A stretch of 64,000 nt of DNA from Acinetobacter sp. A2 (GTDB lineage: Bacteria > Pseudomonadota > Gammaproteobacteria > Pseudomonadales > Moraxellaceae). The position numbers and the translations under genes are program-made. Below the pieces are notes generated by a model, which was not told the DNA's origin, made no database searches, and was given only the letters and a program-made list of their open reading frames with translations. Shown one piece after another: positions 29,603 to 38,537 of the stretch. How positions within the stretch are numbered: position 1 is the stretch's first letter; the number at the start of each line of letters is the position of its first letter. The stretch lies in contig NZ_JAAZQX010000008.1 of the NCBI RefSeq assembly GCF_012371325.1, positions 1-64,000 of the forward strand. Reading direction: 5' to 3'.

Positions 29603-31459
29603 TTAACCCAATAAATATGAGGCTGTTTGATAAGTCAGGAATGACATAAAGTAGGCCAAACCAAATAAATACACCGTCATAAAACTGACTGTACGCCATG
29701 AACCTGTTTCACGCTTTACAGTAGCCAAAGTCGCCAAACAATGCGGTGCATAAATAAACCACACCAACAATGACAAACCTGTCGCCAATGACCAACCAAG
29801 CTCACCACCGCCACTAATTAAAGCGGCCAAACCTTCGGACATGGCATCCTCATCAACTGCAGACAAGGCGTAGACTGTACCCAATGCTGCCACGACTACT
29901 TCACGTGCTGCCATGGCAGGAATCAAAGCAATTACAATCTGCCAGTTAAAACCAATGGGTGCAAAAATTGGCTGTAACACATGCCCCAACATCCCTGCAA
30001 AGCTGTAATCAATCGCAGGCATGGTCGCGCCTTCTGGCGGTTGTGGGAAGGTACACAAAAACCATAGCAAAATAGACAGCGCAAAAATAATGCCACCGAC
30101 ACGCTTTAAGAAAATTTTGGCGCGATCTAGCAAACCAATCCACACACTTTTTAGGTCTGGAAAACGGTAGCTTGGCAATTCCATTAACAACACGTGTTCA
30201 GATTTGTCTTTTTGCAAAAATTTGAGCACAAACGATACGCCCAAGGCACTTAAAATGCCCGCCATATAAAGACCGAATAACACCAAACCTTGTAAATTAA
30301 ACATGCCCCAAACGGTTTGATTTGGAATGAACGCCGCAATCAATAAGGCATATACTGGCAAACGTGCGGAACAAGTCATCAATGGCGCAACCATGATCGT
30401 GGTTAAACGATCACGTGGATCAGCAATGCTGCGGGTGGCCATAATCCCTGGAACTGCACAGGCAAAACTGGACAACAAAGGAATAAAGGCACGACCACTC
30501 AAGCCTGCACTAAACATCAGCTTATCTAGTAGGAATGCAGCGCGGGGCAAATAGCCCGATTCTTCTAAAATCAAAATAAACAGGAACAAAATTAGAATTT
30601 GTGGCAAGAACACTACCACACCGCCTGCACCTGCGATAATGCCATCTACAATTAAGCTGTTCAGCAAAGGATGTGAGATATTTTCCCCAAGCACCTCGCC
30701 TAACCAGCCAAAGAAGCTTTCAATACCATCCATAAATGGTGCAGCCCAAGCAAAAACAGCTTGGAATACAATGAACATCATCACGGCAAGGCTTACCAAG
30801 CCAAACACAGGATGCAGAAAAATTTTATCTAGAAAGTCAGAGCGTTTGTCTTCTTCATCTACAAACTGCACCACATCATGCAAAATGGTTTGAATACGTT
30901 GGTGCTGGCTGCCTTTTAAGCCTGTCAATTCAGTCTGTGGTACCGAAAACTTACCCAAATCCAACGCATTCATTAAATTTTGAATACCTGAATCACGCAC
31001 CGCAACGGTTTCCACCACAGGCACACCCAAACGCTCAGATAGCTTTTGCGTATTAATTTGCATTCCGCGGCGGCGTGCTTCATCCATCATGTTGAGCACC
31101 AATAAAATTGGACGTCCCAACTCAATCATTTCAAGTACTAAACCTAGATGCAGTTTCAGGTTGGTCGCATCGACCACACACAAAAATGCATCTTGCTGAC
31201 CTTCTTCAGCAATTTTGCCCTGCACTACATCACGGGTAATGGCTTCATCTGGGCTGGTGGCTTCTAGGCTGTATGTACCTGGTAAATCCAGTACACGTAC
31301 CGCCTGCCCCGAAGGCAAGTTGAACTGACCCACTTTGCGCTCTACGGTAACACCCGCATAGTTTGCAACTTTCTGACGCGTCCCTGTCAAATGGTTAAAT
31401 AAAGAAGTTTTACCGCAGTTTGGATTCCCTACAAGTGCGATACGTAAGGGATCACTCAT
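29603..31459 (-). CDS. feoB: Ferrous iron transporter FeoB
   Basis: Main GTP-gated Fe(2+) permease of the inner membrane. The 618-aa protein has the cytosolic G-domain with G1 GNPNCGKTSL (about 11-20), G2 region NYAGVTVERK, G3 DLPGTYSL and G4 NMMDEA, then the helical GDI domain and the multi-span core with two Gate motifs (LPRAAFLLDKLM; AAREVVVAALGTVYA). It is shorter than the 773-aa E. coli protein but typical of Acinetobacter-like FeoB. Its start overlaps the feoA stop by four bases. Confidence 0.96.
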   Translation of the reverse strand: MSDPLRIALVGNPNCGKTSLFNHLTGTRQKVANYAGVTVERKVGQFNLPSGQAVRVLDLPGTYSLEATSPDEAITRDVVQGKIAEEGQQDAFLCVVDATNLKLHLGLVLEMIELGRPILLVLNMMDEARRRGMQINTQKLSERLGVPVVETVAVRDSGIQNLMNALDLGKFSVPQTELTGLKGSQHQRIQTILHDVVQFVDEEDKRSDFLDKIFLHPVFGLVSLAVMMFIVFQAVFAWAAPFMDGIESFFGWLGEVLGENISHPLLNSLIVDGIIAGAGGVVVFLPQILILFLFILILEESGYLPRAAFLLDKLMFSAGLSGRAFIPLLSSFACAVPGIMATRSIADPRDRLTTIMVAPLMTCSARLPVYALLIAAFIPNQTVWGMFNLQGLVLFGLYMAGILSALGVSFVLKFLQKDKSEHVLLMELPSYRFPDLKSVWIGLLDRAKIFLKRVGGIIFALSILLWFLCTFPQPPEGATMPAIDYSFAGMLGHVLQPIFAPIGFNWQIVIALIPAMAAREVVVAALGTVYALSAVDEDAMSEGLAALISGGGELGWSLATGLSLLVWFIYAPHCLATLATVKRETGSWRTVSFMTVYLFGLAYFMSFLTYQTASYLLG

Positions 31460-31716
31460 GCAGTTACTCCCTGTTCAATTTCAACGCGATCAGCTTCCAC
31501 TTTGCGCAAGGCAAAACGGGTAAATCCCACCTGAATTAAGATCGGATCTCCACCAAAAATACCTTTGGTAATCACCTGCACAGGCGTTCCAGGCACAAAG
31601 CCCAACGTTTCTAAGCGATTCGCAACCAAATCATTTAGGGATGTTCCACCATCGGCAGTCCGAAGTACCTGACGAATGATGGCTGTTTGTTTTGCTTTGA
31701 GTTCTGACAAACGCAC
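31456..31716 (-). CDS. feoA: Ferrous iron transport protein FeoA
   Basis: An 86-aa SH3-like protein that activates FeoB. It contains DLVANRLETLGFVPGTPVQVI and the C-terminal FALRKVEADRVEIE. It starts at GTG 31716 behind AGGAA and is translationally coupled to feoB. First gene of the operon, just downstream of a Fur-like box. Confidence 0.93.
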   Translation of the reverse strand: MRLSELKAKQTAIIRQVLRTADGGTSLNDLVANRLETLGFVPGTPVQVITKGIFGGDPILIQVGFTRFALRKVEADRVEIEQGVTA

Positions 31717-31742
31717 CGTGAAATTCCTATACTATTTTGCCC

Positions 31743-31772
31743 ATTATATACGCAAATGAGAATAATTAACAA
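31743..31772 (-). promoter_or_regulatory. feo promoter with overlapping Fur-like box
   Basis: On the minus strand TTGTTA (31772-31767), an 18-base spacer and TATAAT (31748-31743) precede feoA by about 27 bases. A 19-base sequence at 31752-31770, GTTAATTATTCTCATTTGC, agrees with 13 of 19 positions of the Fur consensus and covers the -35 and spacer. Iron repression is a fair prediction. Confidence 0.65.
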
Positions 31773-31848
31773 ATAAGGTCAACTTACATTTAATGGTTTT
31801 ATATCACATCGACAGGCTTACTGAATTGGATTAGAGTAGGAAATAACT

Positions 31849-31980
31849 ATGCTTATTATCGATTTCCCCAATCAACATTGGGATTTTTCATGTGATCACT
31901 ATGCTGAACAAAAAACCGCGTATTCCTGCTGCAATTCAAATTCCAGAATCCCTGAGTTTTTTGGAAGGCTATCGCAATGA
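31849..31980 (+). other. Possible upstream ORF overlapping the xerD start
   Basis: ATG 31849, seven bases after AGGA, opens a 43-codon frame (MLIIDFPNQHWDFSC...) that ends inside xerD in another reading frame. No homology is recognised. Its ribosome-binding site looks better than that of xerD, so it could be a translated leader. Confidence 0.3.
31867..31882 (+). promoter_or_regulatory. Hairpin that may mask the xerD ribosome-binding site
   Basis: CCCAAT/ATTGGG with loop CAAC is followed by ATTTTTC. The right arm contains GGGA, the only Shine-Dalgarno-like sequence in front of the xerD GTG at 31892. It could be a weak terminator or a translational control hairpin. Confidence 0.4.
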
Positions 31981-32818
31981 TTTAATTGCACAAAGTGTGA
32001 GCCCACATACACGTAATGCCTATTTATCCGATTTAATTCAGTGCAGCGAATATGTCAGTAAACCCATGCCAGACTGGCAACATGATGATATTTCTGATGT
32101 GTTGATTGCGCTGACCAAACAACAGAAAAGTCCACGCTCGATAGCACGCTGTCTTTCTGCCCTGCGCTCTTTTTACAAATTTTTAAGAGAACACAAACTA
32201 CGTTCCGACAACCCTGTTGCAGCACATAAAACACCTAAGTTAGGTCGTGCTCTACCCAAAGACTTGTCCGAAGCCGATGTCGATGCATTGATTCAAGCAC
32301 CGAATATTCAGACGGCCTTGGGCTTACGAGATCGTGCCATGCTGGAAGTCCTGTATGCCTGCGGTTTACGTGTCACTGAATTACTCAACTTGCGTCTAGA
32401 CTTGATTAACCTCAAACAAGGTTATTTACGCATTGTGGGAAAAGGCAATAAAGAACGCTTAGTACCCATGGGGCAAGTCGCATGTGAATGGATCGAGCAA
32501 TATTTAACAGAATCGCGCCCACAACTGTATAAAACCGCCACAGATTATCTATTTTTAACGCAGCATGGCGGCATTATGAGTCGCCAGAACTTCTGGTACG
32601 CCATTAAACGCTATGCCCTGCAAGCAGGCATTCAGGCCGAGTTATCGCCACACACCTTAAGACATGCATTTGCCACCCATTTGCTGAATCATGGTGCAGA
32701 TTTACGTGTGGTACAAATGCTGCTCGGACACAGTGATTTATCTACCACACAAATTTATACACATGTGGCACAAGTCCGTATGCAGCAACTACATGCCCAG
32801 CACCATCCACGGGCTTAA
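31892..32818 (+). CDS. xerD: Tyrosine recombinase XerD
   Basis: Resolves chromosome dimers at dif together with XerC. The 308-aa protein has an N-terminal SAM-like core-binding domain (about 20-110) and the catalytic domain with the Arg in CGLRVTELLNLR (about 158), HTLRHAFATHLLNHGADLR (about 250-268), LGHSDLSTTQIYTHV and the nucleophile Tyr (about 289). It starts at GTG 31892 or ATG 31901; neither has a free ribosome-binding site. XerD rather than XerC is suggested by the close match of the C-terminal signature and the nearby dsbC (xerD-dsbC linkage). Confidence 0.93.
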   Translation: MITMLNKKPRIPAAIQIPESLSFLEGYRNDLIAQSVSPHTRNAYLSDLIQCSEYVSKPMPDWQHDDISDVLIALTKQQKSPRSIARCLSALRSFYKFLREHKLRSDNPVAAHKTPKLGRALPKDLSEADVDALIQAPNIQTALGLRDRAMLEVLYACGLRVTELLNLRLDLINLKQGYLRIVGKGNKERLVPMGQVACEWIEQYLTESRPQLYKTATDYLFLTQHGGIMSRQNFWYAIKRYALQAGIQAELSPHTLRHAFATHLLNHGADLRVVQMLLGHSDLSTTQIYTHVAQVRMQQLHAQHHPRA

Positions 32819-32907
32819 AATCAAAAACGACGCAGAAGTTTAACGATCACGACTATTTTTTGTTATGCTAACGCTCTATTTTTTACGCCAACAAGAAAGG
32901 GTTGTTT

Positions 32908-33723
32908 ATGACATTTACCCGCTCAACACTTTTGATTGCCTGCTCACTTGCCAGTGCTTTTGCAATCACCGCTTGCTCAAATGCCAATAACGAAGACAAA
33001 AAGCAAACTACGCTCACCGCAAGTGCTCCCGCTACAGGTGAAGCATCGACTCTAATTGAACGCAATGCACAACAACGTCTAAGCACGACCTTGCAGCAAC
33101 ATTTTAAAACTGCAGGCATCAGTGCCAAAATTACCGATATTAAAGCCACTGAAGTACCCAACCTATTTTGGGTCAGCCTAGAAGGCATGTCTTCAGTCTA
33201 TGCCACCAGTGACGGCAAATATATTATTCAAGGTGACGTAATTCGTTTAGGCGACAAAGAACTGCACAACGTCAGTGAAAACCTGCAAGCAGGCGTGAAC
33301 AAAAAAATCTTTGCTGAATTAAAGCAGGAAGATTTACTGGTCTTCCCTGCCAAAGGCAAAACCAAACATGTAATTTATGTCTTTACCGATGTCAGCTGCC
33401 CATATTGCCATCGTCTACATGAACAAATGGATGAAATGAACGGCAAAGGGATTGAAGTCCGTTACATTGCTTGGCCACGTGGCGAACAGCACATGCCAAA
33501 CATGGAAGCGATCTGGTGTAGTGAAGACCGCCATGCAGCCTTTAATGCGGTTATGAATGGTGCAGCAATTGCCCCTGCCAACTGTAAAAACCCAGTTCGT
33601 GCTCAATATCAACTGGGTTTAAATATGGGCGTAAATGGCACGCCCGCAATTTATAATGCTGAAGGCGTTTATTTGGGTGGCTATTTGTCTACTTCAGAAT
33701 TGGTGAAGCGTTTAGAAAACTAA
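32908..33723 (+). CDS. dsbC: DsbC-type thiol:disulfide isomerase, likely a lipoprotein
   Basis: Periplasmic disulfide isomerase. The 271-aa protein has an N-terminal dimerisation domain (about 55-115) and a thioredoxin fold with active site SCPYCHRLHEQM (Cys pair at about 164-167) and the cis-Pro loop NGTPAIYNAEG. The signal sequence ends in FAITAC, a lipobox, so unlike E. coli DsbC it is probably membrane-anchored. I chose ATG 32908 behind AAAGG. It lies about 90 bases after xerD, as in many gammaproteobacteria. Confidence 0.9.
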   Translation: MTFTRSTLLIACSLASAFAITACSNANNEDKKQTTLTASAPATGEASTLIERNAQQRLSTTLQQHFKTAGISAKITDIKATEVPNLFWVSLEGMSSVYATSDGKYIIQGDVIRLGDKELHNVSENLQAGVNKKIFAELKQEDLLVFPAKGKTKHVIYVFTDVSCPYCHRLHEQMDEMNGKGIEVRYIAWPRGEQHMPNMEAIWCSEDRHAAFNAVMNGAAIAPANCKNPVRAQYQLGLNMGVNGTPAIYNAEGVYLGGYLSTSELVKRLEN

Positions 33724-33922
33724 AAATACGCAGTTTTTGGGATGTTTCATCTTGGTCATAAACTAAGATGAAGCGTCCATAGAGCCAATATAAATAACGA
33801 ATTTTTATCTGTGATTTTACTTTTTTTTATATACAAAAGATAAGTGAGATCTGCCCTAGAGTCAGCGCGTTTTTTTAGCTATGATCTAAACTCGCTTAAA
33901 GTTGATTAATATGGAGTGTGAC

Positions 33923-35227
33923 GTGAAACCAGTTCGTCTGGCAATCCTCGGTCTTGGTACTGTGGGTGGTGGTGCCCTTAAACTATTAAAAGAAAATGCT
34001 GCTGAGATTAGACGTCGCACCGGTCGTGAAATTGAAATCACCTATGTGGGAACACGTCGTCCGCGTCCAGACCTCAACTTGCCAGAATCTGTCAAGCAAA
34101 GTGATGACTTGATGGACATCGTACGTCAACCCGATGTAGACGTCGTGGTTGAAGTCATGGGCGGTATTCACCCTGCGTATGAAGTCATCATGGAAGCGAT
34201 GAAACACGGCAAACAAGTCGTGACTGCCAACAAAGCCCTGCTTGCAGAACATGGCAATGAGCTATTTAAAGCAGCAGAAGACAATGCTGTACAAATTGCC
34301 TATGAAGCAGCAGTTGCAGGCGGTATTCCAATTATTAAAGTAATTCGTGAAGGTTTGGCTGCCAACAAAATTGAATGGCTAGCAGGCATCATTAACGGTA
34401 CTGGCAACTTTATTTTAAGTGAAATGCGTGAAAAAGGCCGTACCTTTGAAGATGTCCTGAAAGAAGCGCAAGAATTAGGTTATGCCGAAGCCGATCCAAC
34501 CTTTGACGTTGAAGGTATTGATGCTGCACACAAACTGACCATTTTGGCTTCATGTGCTTTTGGTATTCCACTACAGTTTGACAAAGTCTTTACCGAAGGT
34601 ATTGGCAAAGTCACAGCGCAAGATGTGAAATATGCAGAAGAACTAGGCTTCCGCATCAAACACTTAGGGATTGCACGTCGTACCGACAAAGGGATTGAAC
34701 TTCGCGTCCACCCAACTTTAATTCCTGAAGAAGAATTGATTGCCAACGTCAACGGCGTAAAAAATGCAGTCTTGGTACAAGCCAATGCTGTTGGCCCAAC
34801 TTTATATTATGGTGCGGGTGCAGGTGCAGGCCCAACAGCGTCTGCTGTGGTTGCCGATGTTGTCGACATTGTCCGTGATATTTCATATACCGAAGATGGT
34901 GCAGGTACGATTCCACAATTGGCATTTGAAGCATTAACCGACTTGCCAATTCTAAGCCGTGAAGAAATGACCACTGGCTACTACATCCGTATTAATGCTG
35001 AAGACCAAACTGGTGTTCTTGCCGATGTAACCACCATCTTAAGCCGTGCAGGCATCAGTATTGATGCCATCATGCAACAATCACGCTTAAAAGACCTTAT
35101 TCCTATCGTGATTCTGACTGACCCAGTTCAGGAATCAAAAATGGATGAAGCGTTACAACAAATTCAAGCATTGCCAACCATTCATGGCGAAATTGTACGA
35201 ATTCGTTTAGAATCGCTTGATAACTAA
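33923..35227 (+). CDS. hom: Homoserine dehydrogenase
   Basis: Reduces aspartate semialdehyde to homoserine for Thr and Met synthesis. A 434-aa monofunctional form: NAD(P)-binding GLGTVGGGAL (about residues 10-19), catalytic domain with AGIINGTGNFIL and KLTILASCAFG, and a C-terminal ACT domain (about 355-430; IRINAEDQTGVLADV) for allosteric control by Thr. I chose GTG 33923 because GGAG lies six bases upstream; the frame stays open for seven earlier codons including ATGs. thrC follows 57 bases later. Confidence 0.96.
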   Translation: MKPVRLAILGLGTVGGGALKLLKENAAEIRRRTGREIEITYVGTRRPRPDLNLPESVKQSDDLMDIVRQPDVDVVVEVMGGIHPAYEVIMEAMKHGKQVVTANKALLAEHGNELFKAAEDNAVQIAYEAAVAGGIPIIKVIREGLAANKIEWLAGIINGTGNFILSEMREKGRTFEDVLKEAQELGYAEADPTFDVEGIDAAHKLTILASCAFGIPLQFDKVFTEGIGKVTAQDVKYAEELGFRIKHLGIARRTDKGIELRVHPTLIPEEELIANVNGVKNAVLVQANAVGPTLYYGAGAGAGPTASAVVADVVDIVRDISYTEDGAGTIPQLAFEALTDLPILSREEMTTGYYIRINAEDQTGVLADVTTILSRAGISIDAIMQQSRLKDLIPIVILTDPVQESKMDEALQQIQALPTIHGEIVRIRLESLDN

Positions 35228-35284
35228 TCGGGTGGAGGGGAATATTTCCCCTTGCCAAGCTCTACACACAATTGGAACATCATC

Positions 35285-36424
35285 ATGTCGAATGCCAATC
35301 GTTATACTGGTTTAGTTGACCGTTATCGTGACCGTTTACCAGTGTCTGCAACTACACGTGCAATCTCTCTAGGCGAAGGTAACACGCCGCTCATTAAGCT
35401 TGAGAATATTCCACGCATTATTGGTAAAGATGTTGAAATTTATGTGAAGTATGAAGGCTTAAACCCGACAGGTTCATTTAAAGACCGTGGTATGACCATG
35501 GCAGTGACCAAAGCGGTTGAAGAAGGTTCAAAAGCCATTATCTGTGCATCTACAGGTAACACTTCTGCTGCGGCTGCAGCTTATGCTGCCCGTGCTGGCA
35601 TTAAAGCATTCGTTTTAATTCCAGAAGGCAAAATTGCCATGGGCAAAATGGCACAAGCGATGATGTACGGTGCAATCACCATGCAAATTCGTGGTAACTT
35701 TGACGATGGTATGCGCCTCGTTAAAGAAGTGGCTGACCAAGCACCTGTAACGATTGTGAACTCAATCAACCCTTACCGCCTACAAGGTCAAAAGACCATC
35801 GCTTATGAAATTGTAGATGAGTTAGGTCGTGCTCCAGATTACCACTGCTTACCAGTAGGTAACGCAGGTAACATCACTGCTCACTGGATGGGATATACCG
35901 AAGCAGTTGCCAACCAACCTGCAGATCAATTCGAGCAGGTGGTATATGACGCAGCTACTGACAAATTCACAGGCCCAAACCCTGAAGGCCGTCCAATCAT
36001 GGTCGGTTATCAAGCGTCTGGTGCTGCGCCATTCTTACGTGGTGCGCCTGTTGAAAACCCAGAAACTGTTGCAACTGCAATCCGTATTGGCAACCCACAA
36101 AGCTGGAACCATGCTAAAGCAGTGGTACGTGATTCAGAAGGTTGGTTTGATGAATTGACCGATGCCGAAATTTTAGAAGCACAACGTATGCTGTCTATGT
36201 ATGAAGGCGTATTTGTTGAGCCTGCATCTGCTGCGTCTATTGGTGGTGCAATGCGCGACATCAAAGCGGGTAAAATCAAAGAAGGTTCTGTGATCGTATG
36301 TACCGTAACAGGTAACGGTCTAAAAGACCCTGACACAGCCATGAAACAATGTGCAGATGCTGTTATGTTGTCAATTGATGCCACCATGCAACAAGTAAAA
36401 GACTCGATTCTTTCAAATATGTAA
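35285..36424 (+). CDS. thrC: Threonine synthase
   Basis: Converts O-phosphohomoserine to threonine. The 379-aa short-form PLP enzyme has GSFKDRGM with the PLP lysine (about residue 66), STGNTSAAAAAYAARAG and GNAGNITAHWMGY. I chose ATG 35285 (MSNANRYTGLVDRYRDRL) because the family begins there; the frame has an ATG 11 codons earlier. It is co-transcribed with hom and ends at a strong terminator. thrB is not adjacent, as usual in this group. Confidence 0.96.
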   Translation: MSNANRYTGLVDRYRDRLPVSATTRAISLGEGNTPLIKLENIPRIIGKDVEIYVKYEGLNPTGSFKDRGMTMAVTKAVEEGSKAIICASTGNTSAAAAAYAARAGIKAFVLIPEGKIAMGKMAQAMMYGAITMQIRGNFDDGMRLVKEVADQAPVTIVNSINPYRLQGQKTIAYEIVDELGRAPDYHCLPVGNAGNITAHWMGYTEAVANQPADQFEQVVYDAATDKFTGPNPEGRPIMVGYQASGAAPFLRGAPVENPETVATAIRIGNPQSWNHAKAVVRDSEGWFDELTDAEILEAQRMLSMYEGVFVEPASAASIGGAMRDIKAGKIKEGSVIVCTVTGNGLKDPDTAMKQCADAVMLSIDATMQQVKDSILSNM

Positions 36425-36439
36425 AATTTGAAGTGTCAT

Positions 36440-36468
36440 AAAAAACCCTGCTTTGGCAGGGTTTTTTC
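36440..36468 (+). terminator. Intrinsic terminator after hom-thrC
   Basis: AAACCCTGC/GCAGGGTTT with a 4-base loop and T6 on the plus strand. The A5 run on the left lets it also serve the convergent pbpG. Confidence 0.92.
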
Positions 36469-36538
36469 TTGTTTATATTTCTGTTCAGGTTTTTCAGCCT
36501 TAATCGTGAGAATCACACCATTAAAGCTGAATATTCGC

Positions 36539-37630
36539 TTAAATGCGTTTTGGCAACTGACTTGCCCAGCTCATTAAACGGGTTGCATCATTGGTGCGTG
36601 CTTGTGAAGTATCTGCACCCAAAAGCACCACCACTGCAGGACGGTTATTTAAAGTGGTGTGCATCACCACACAACGCCCTGCCTCATTGATATATCCTGT
36701 TTTAGACAGATTGATATTCCAGCCACCATTACGCACTAACGCATTGGTATTATTAGATTTCAAGACTCGATAACCCAAGTTAAAGTCATACGTTGGCGTC
36801 GTTGAGAATTGACGAATCAAACCATATTGCGAGGCAGTACTTACCAAAATACCCAAATCACGTGCAGAAGAAACGTTACGCGGGTCTAGACCTGTGGCTT
36901 CGGTAAAGCGGGTAGCATTCATGCCCAATTCACGTGCTTTAGCATTCATTGCTGCAACAAAGGCACTTTTTCCCCCTGGGTAGGTACGCGCTAAGGCTGC
37001 TGCTGCTGGGTTTTCAGATTTCATTAAAGCAAATAATAATGCTTCGGCACGGTTGAGCTTGTCACCCACACGCAAAGTCGAACTTGAGTTTTTGCCTGCA
37101 GCGCCTGCAAAGTCTATTGATTGTAAGGTAATTTGTTCAGACATATTCAAACGAGCATCTGAGGTGACCACTGCAGTCATCACTTTGGTCACTGAAGCAA
37201 TTGGCAGTGCTACGTTGGTGTTTTTGCTGTACAGCACTTCACCAGTTTGTGCATCCATCACCAAAGCCGCGCGCGCATTGACAGAAGGCTGGCTGCTATA
37301 GGCAGAGGTATCTAAAATACGGACGGTTTTTGGCGTAGTAGACGCGGGTGCAACACCATTGCTGCTACGTACAGTTGTGGTAATTTTGGTTGAACCTGGC
37401 GGTGTAGGCTCTGCAACATAAGTGTCTGGTGTAGCCTGAGCGCTCGCACTGCTACTTGCTAGGTCACCATTTAAGAATTGACCGGCTTGCTCTGAAGACC
37501 AACTTAATGTCGCCTGACCGTCGCTCCCAGAGGAAGGATTGATGACAAGTTCAGCAAAACTGACAGAACTTAGGCTGAGCATCATAGATGCGATCAGCAC
37601 ATGCATTAACGACTTCTTAGAATTTTTCAC
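36539..37630 (-). CDS. pbpG: D-alanyl-D-alanine endopeptidase (PBP7 family)
   Basis: A low-molecular-weight penicillin-binding protein that cuts DD-peptide crosslinks. The 363-aa protein has a signal peptide (about 1-26) and a Ser/Thr/Pro-rich spacer (about 30-105). The S11 catalytic domain follows, with SVTK (active Ser at about 147), SEN in place of SxN (about 204), and KTG in SKTGYINEAG (about 310). The N-terminal spacer is longer than in E. coli PbpG. It converges with thrC. Confidence 0.9.
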   Translation of the reverse strand: MKNSKKSLMHVLIASMMLSLSSVSFAELVINPSSGSDGQATLSWSSEQAGQFLNGDLASSSASAQATPDTYVAEPTPPGSTKITTTVRSSNGVAPASTTPKTVRILDTSAYSSQPSVNARAALVMDAQTGEVLYSKNTNVALPIASVTKVMTAVVTSDARLNMSEQITLQSIDFAGAAGKNSSSTLRVGDKLNRAEALLFALMKSENPAAAALARTYPGGKSAFVAAMNAKARELGMNATRFTEATGLDPRNVSSARDLGILVSTASQYGLIRQFSTTPTYDFNLGYRVLKSNNTNALVRNGGWNINLSKTGYINEAGRCVVMHTTLNNRPAVVVLLGADTSQARTNDATRLMSWASQLPKRI

Positions 37631-37849
37631 GACTGCTTACTCAACTCAGGGAGGTAAGATACATTTGCGTATTACCTCAAATATGCCTTACATTTAATAA
37701 AAAATACAACAATGAATAGTTTTTGCCAGGATATTGTGCAGAACTTTTCATTCTGGATTAAGAATAGCATTGCTAATTTTGTCGTTTCATTGCAAGCTAA
37801 TTTTGCTTTATGTAACAAAAAAGATGATTTTTTCAAAGGGAGAGTGTAG

Positions 37850-38485
37850 GTGATCACAGTTTTAGTAGTGGACGATCATGAATTGGTACGTACTGGGATT
37901 TGCCGTATGCTCGAAGACCATGCCGATGTACAGGTGATTGGACAGGCTGAATCTGGTGAAGAAGCGATTACCTTAGTACGTCAGCATCATCCCAATGTGG
38001 TGTTATTAGATGTGAACATGCCTGGCATTGGGGGTGTAGAAACCACGCGTCGCTTGTTGCAGACTGCACCCGACACTAAAGTTTTGGCGGTTAGTGGTTT
38101 GGCAGAAGAACCGTACCCATCTTTACTGCTCAAGGCGGGAGCAAAAGGCTACATCACCAAAGGTGCACCAGTGAGCGAGATGGTACGTGCCATCAAAAAA
38201 GTCATGCAGGGCGGCAAATACTTCAGTGCCGATATTGCCGAGCAACTGGCCAGTTCATACTTATCTGACACGCAACAATCGCCTTTTGATAGTCTGTCAG
38301 AACGTGAAATGCAAGTGGCAATGATGGTGGTGAACTGTATCAGCGCACAGGAAATTGCCGATAAACTCTTTGTCAGTGTAAAAACGGTGAATACCTACCG
38401 CTACCGTATTTTTGAAAAATTAAATATTGATAGTGATGTCAAACTCACGCACCTTGCGATTCGTTATGGATTGATTAAGCCTTAA
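37850..38485 (+). CDS. gacA: LuxR-type response regulator, GacA/UvrY family
   Basis: A 211-aa protein. The receiver domain has Asp8-Asp9, phospho-acceptor Asp54 (VVLLDVNMPG) and Lys in YITKG. The C-terminal LuxR HTH (about 145-205) includes LSEREMQVAMMVVN and LFVSVKTVNTYRYRIFEKL. GacA partners with a hybrid kinase (GacS) encoded elsewhere to activate CsrB-type sRNAs. It starts at GTG 37850 behind AAAGGGAGAG. pilS begins 52 bases later, but the regulator type does not match PilS. Confidence 0.9.
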   Translation: MITVLVVDDHELVRTGICRMLEDHADVQVIGQAESGEEAITLVRQHHPNVVLLDVNMPGIGGVETTRRLLQTAPDTKVLAVSGLAEEPYPSLLLKAGAKGYITKGAPVSEMVRAIKKVMQGGKYFSADIAEQLASSYLSDTQQSPFDSLSEREMQVAMMVVNCISAQEIADKLFVSVKTVNTYRYRIFEKLNIDSDVKLTHLAIRYGLIKP

Positions 38486-38537
38486 TCTTTACTGTGTGCT
38501 TGTTGTGCATTTTATCCGTGTATAAGACGATGACCCT

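Noticed and set aside
33746-33772. TTCATCTT/AAGATGAA stem after dsbC as a terminator
   Set aside because: The loop is 11 bases and no T-run follows, so evidence for termination is weak.
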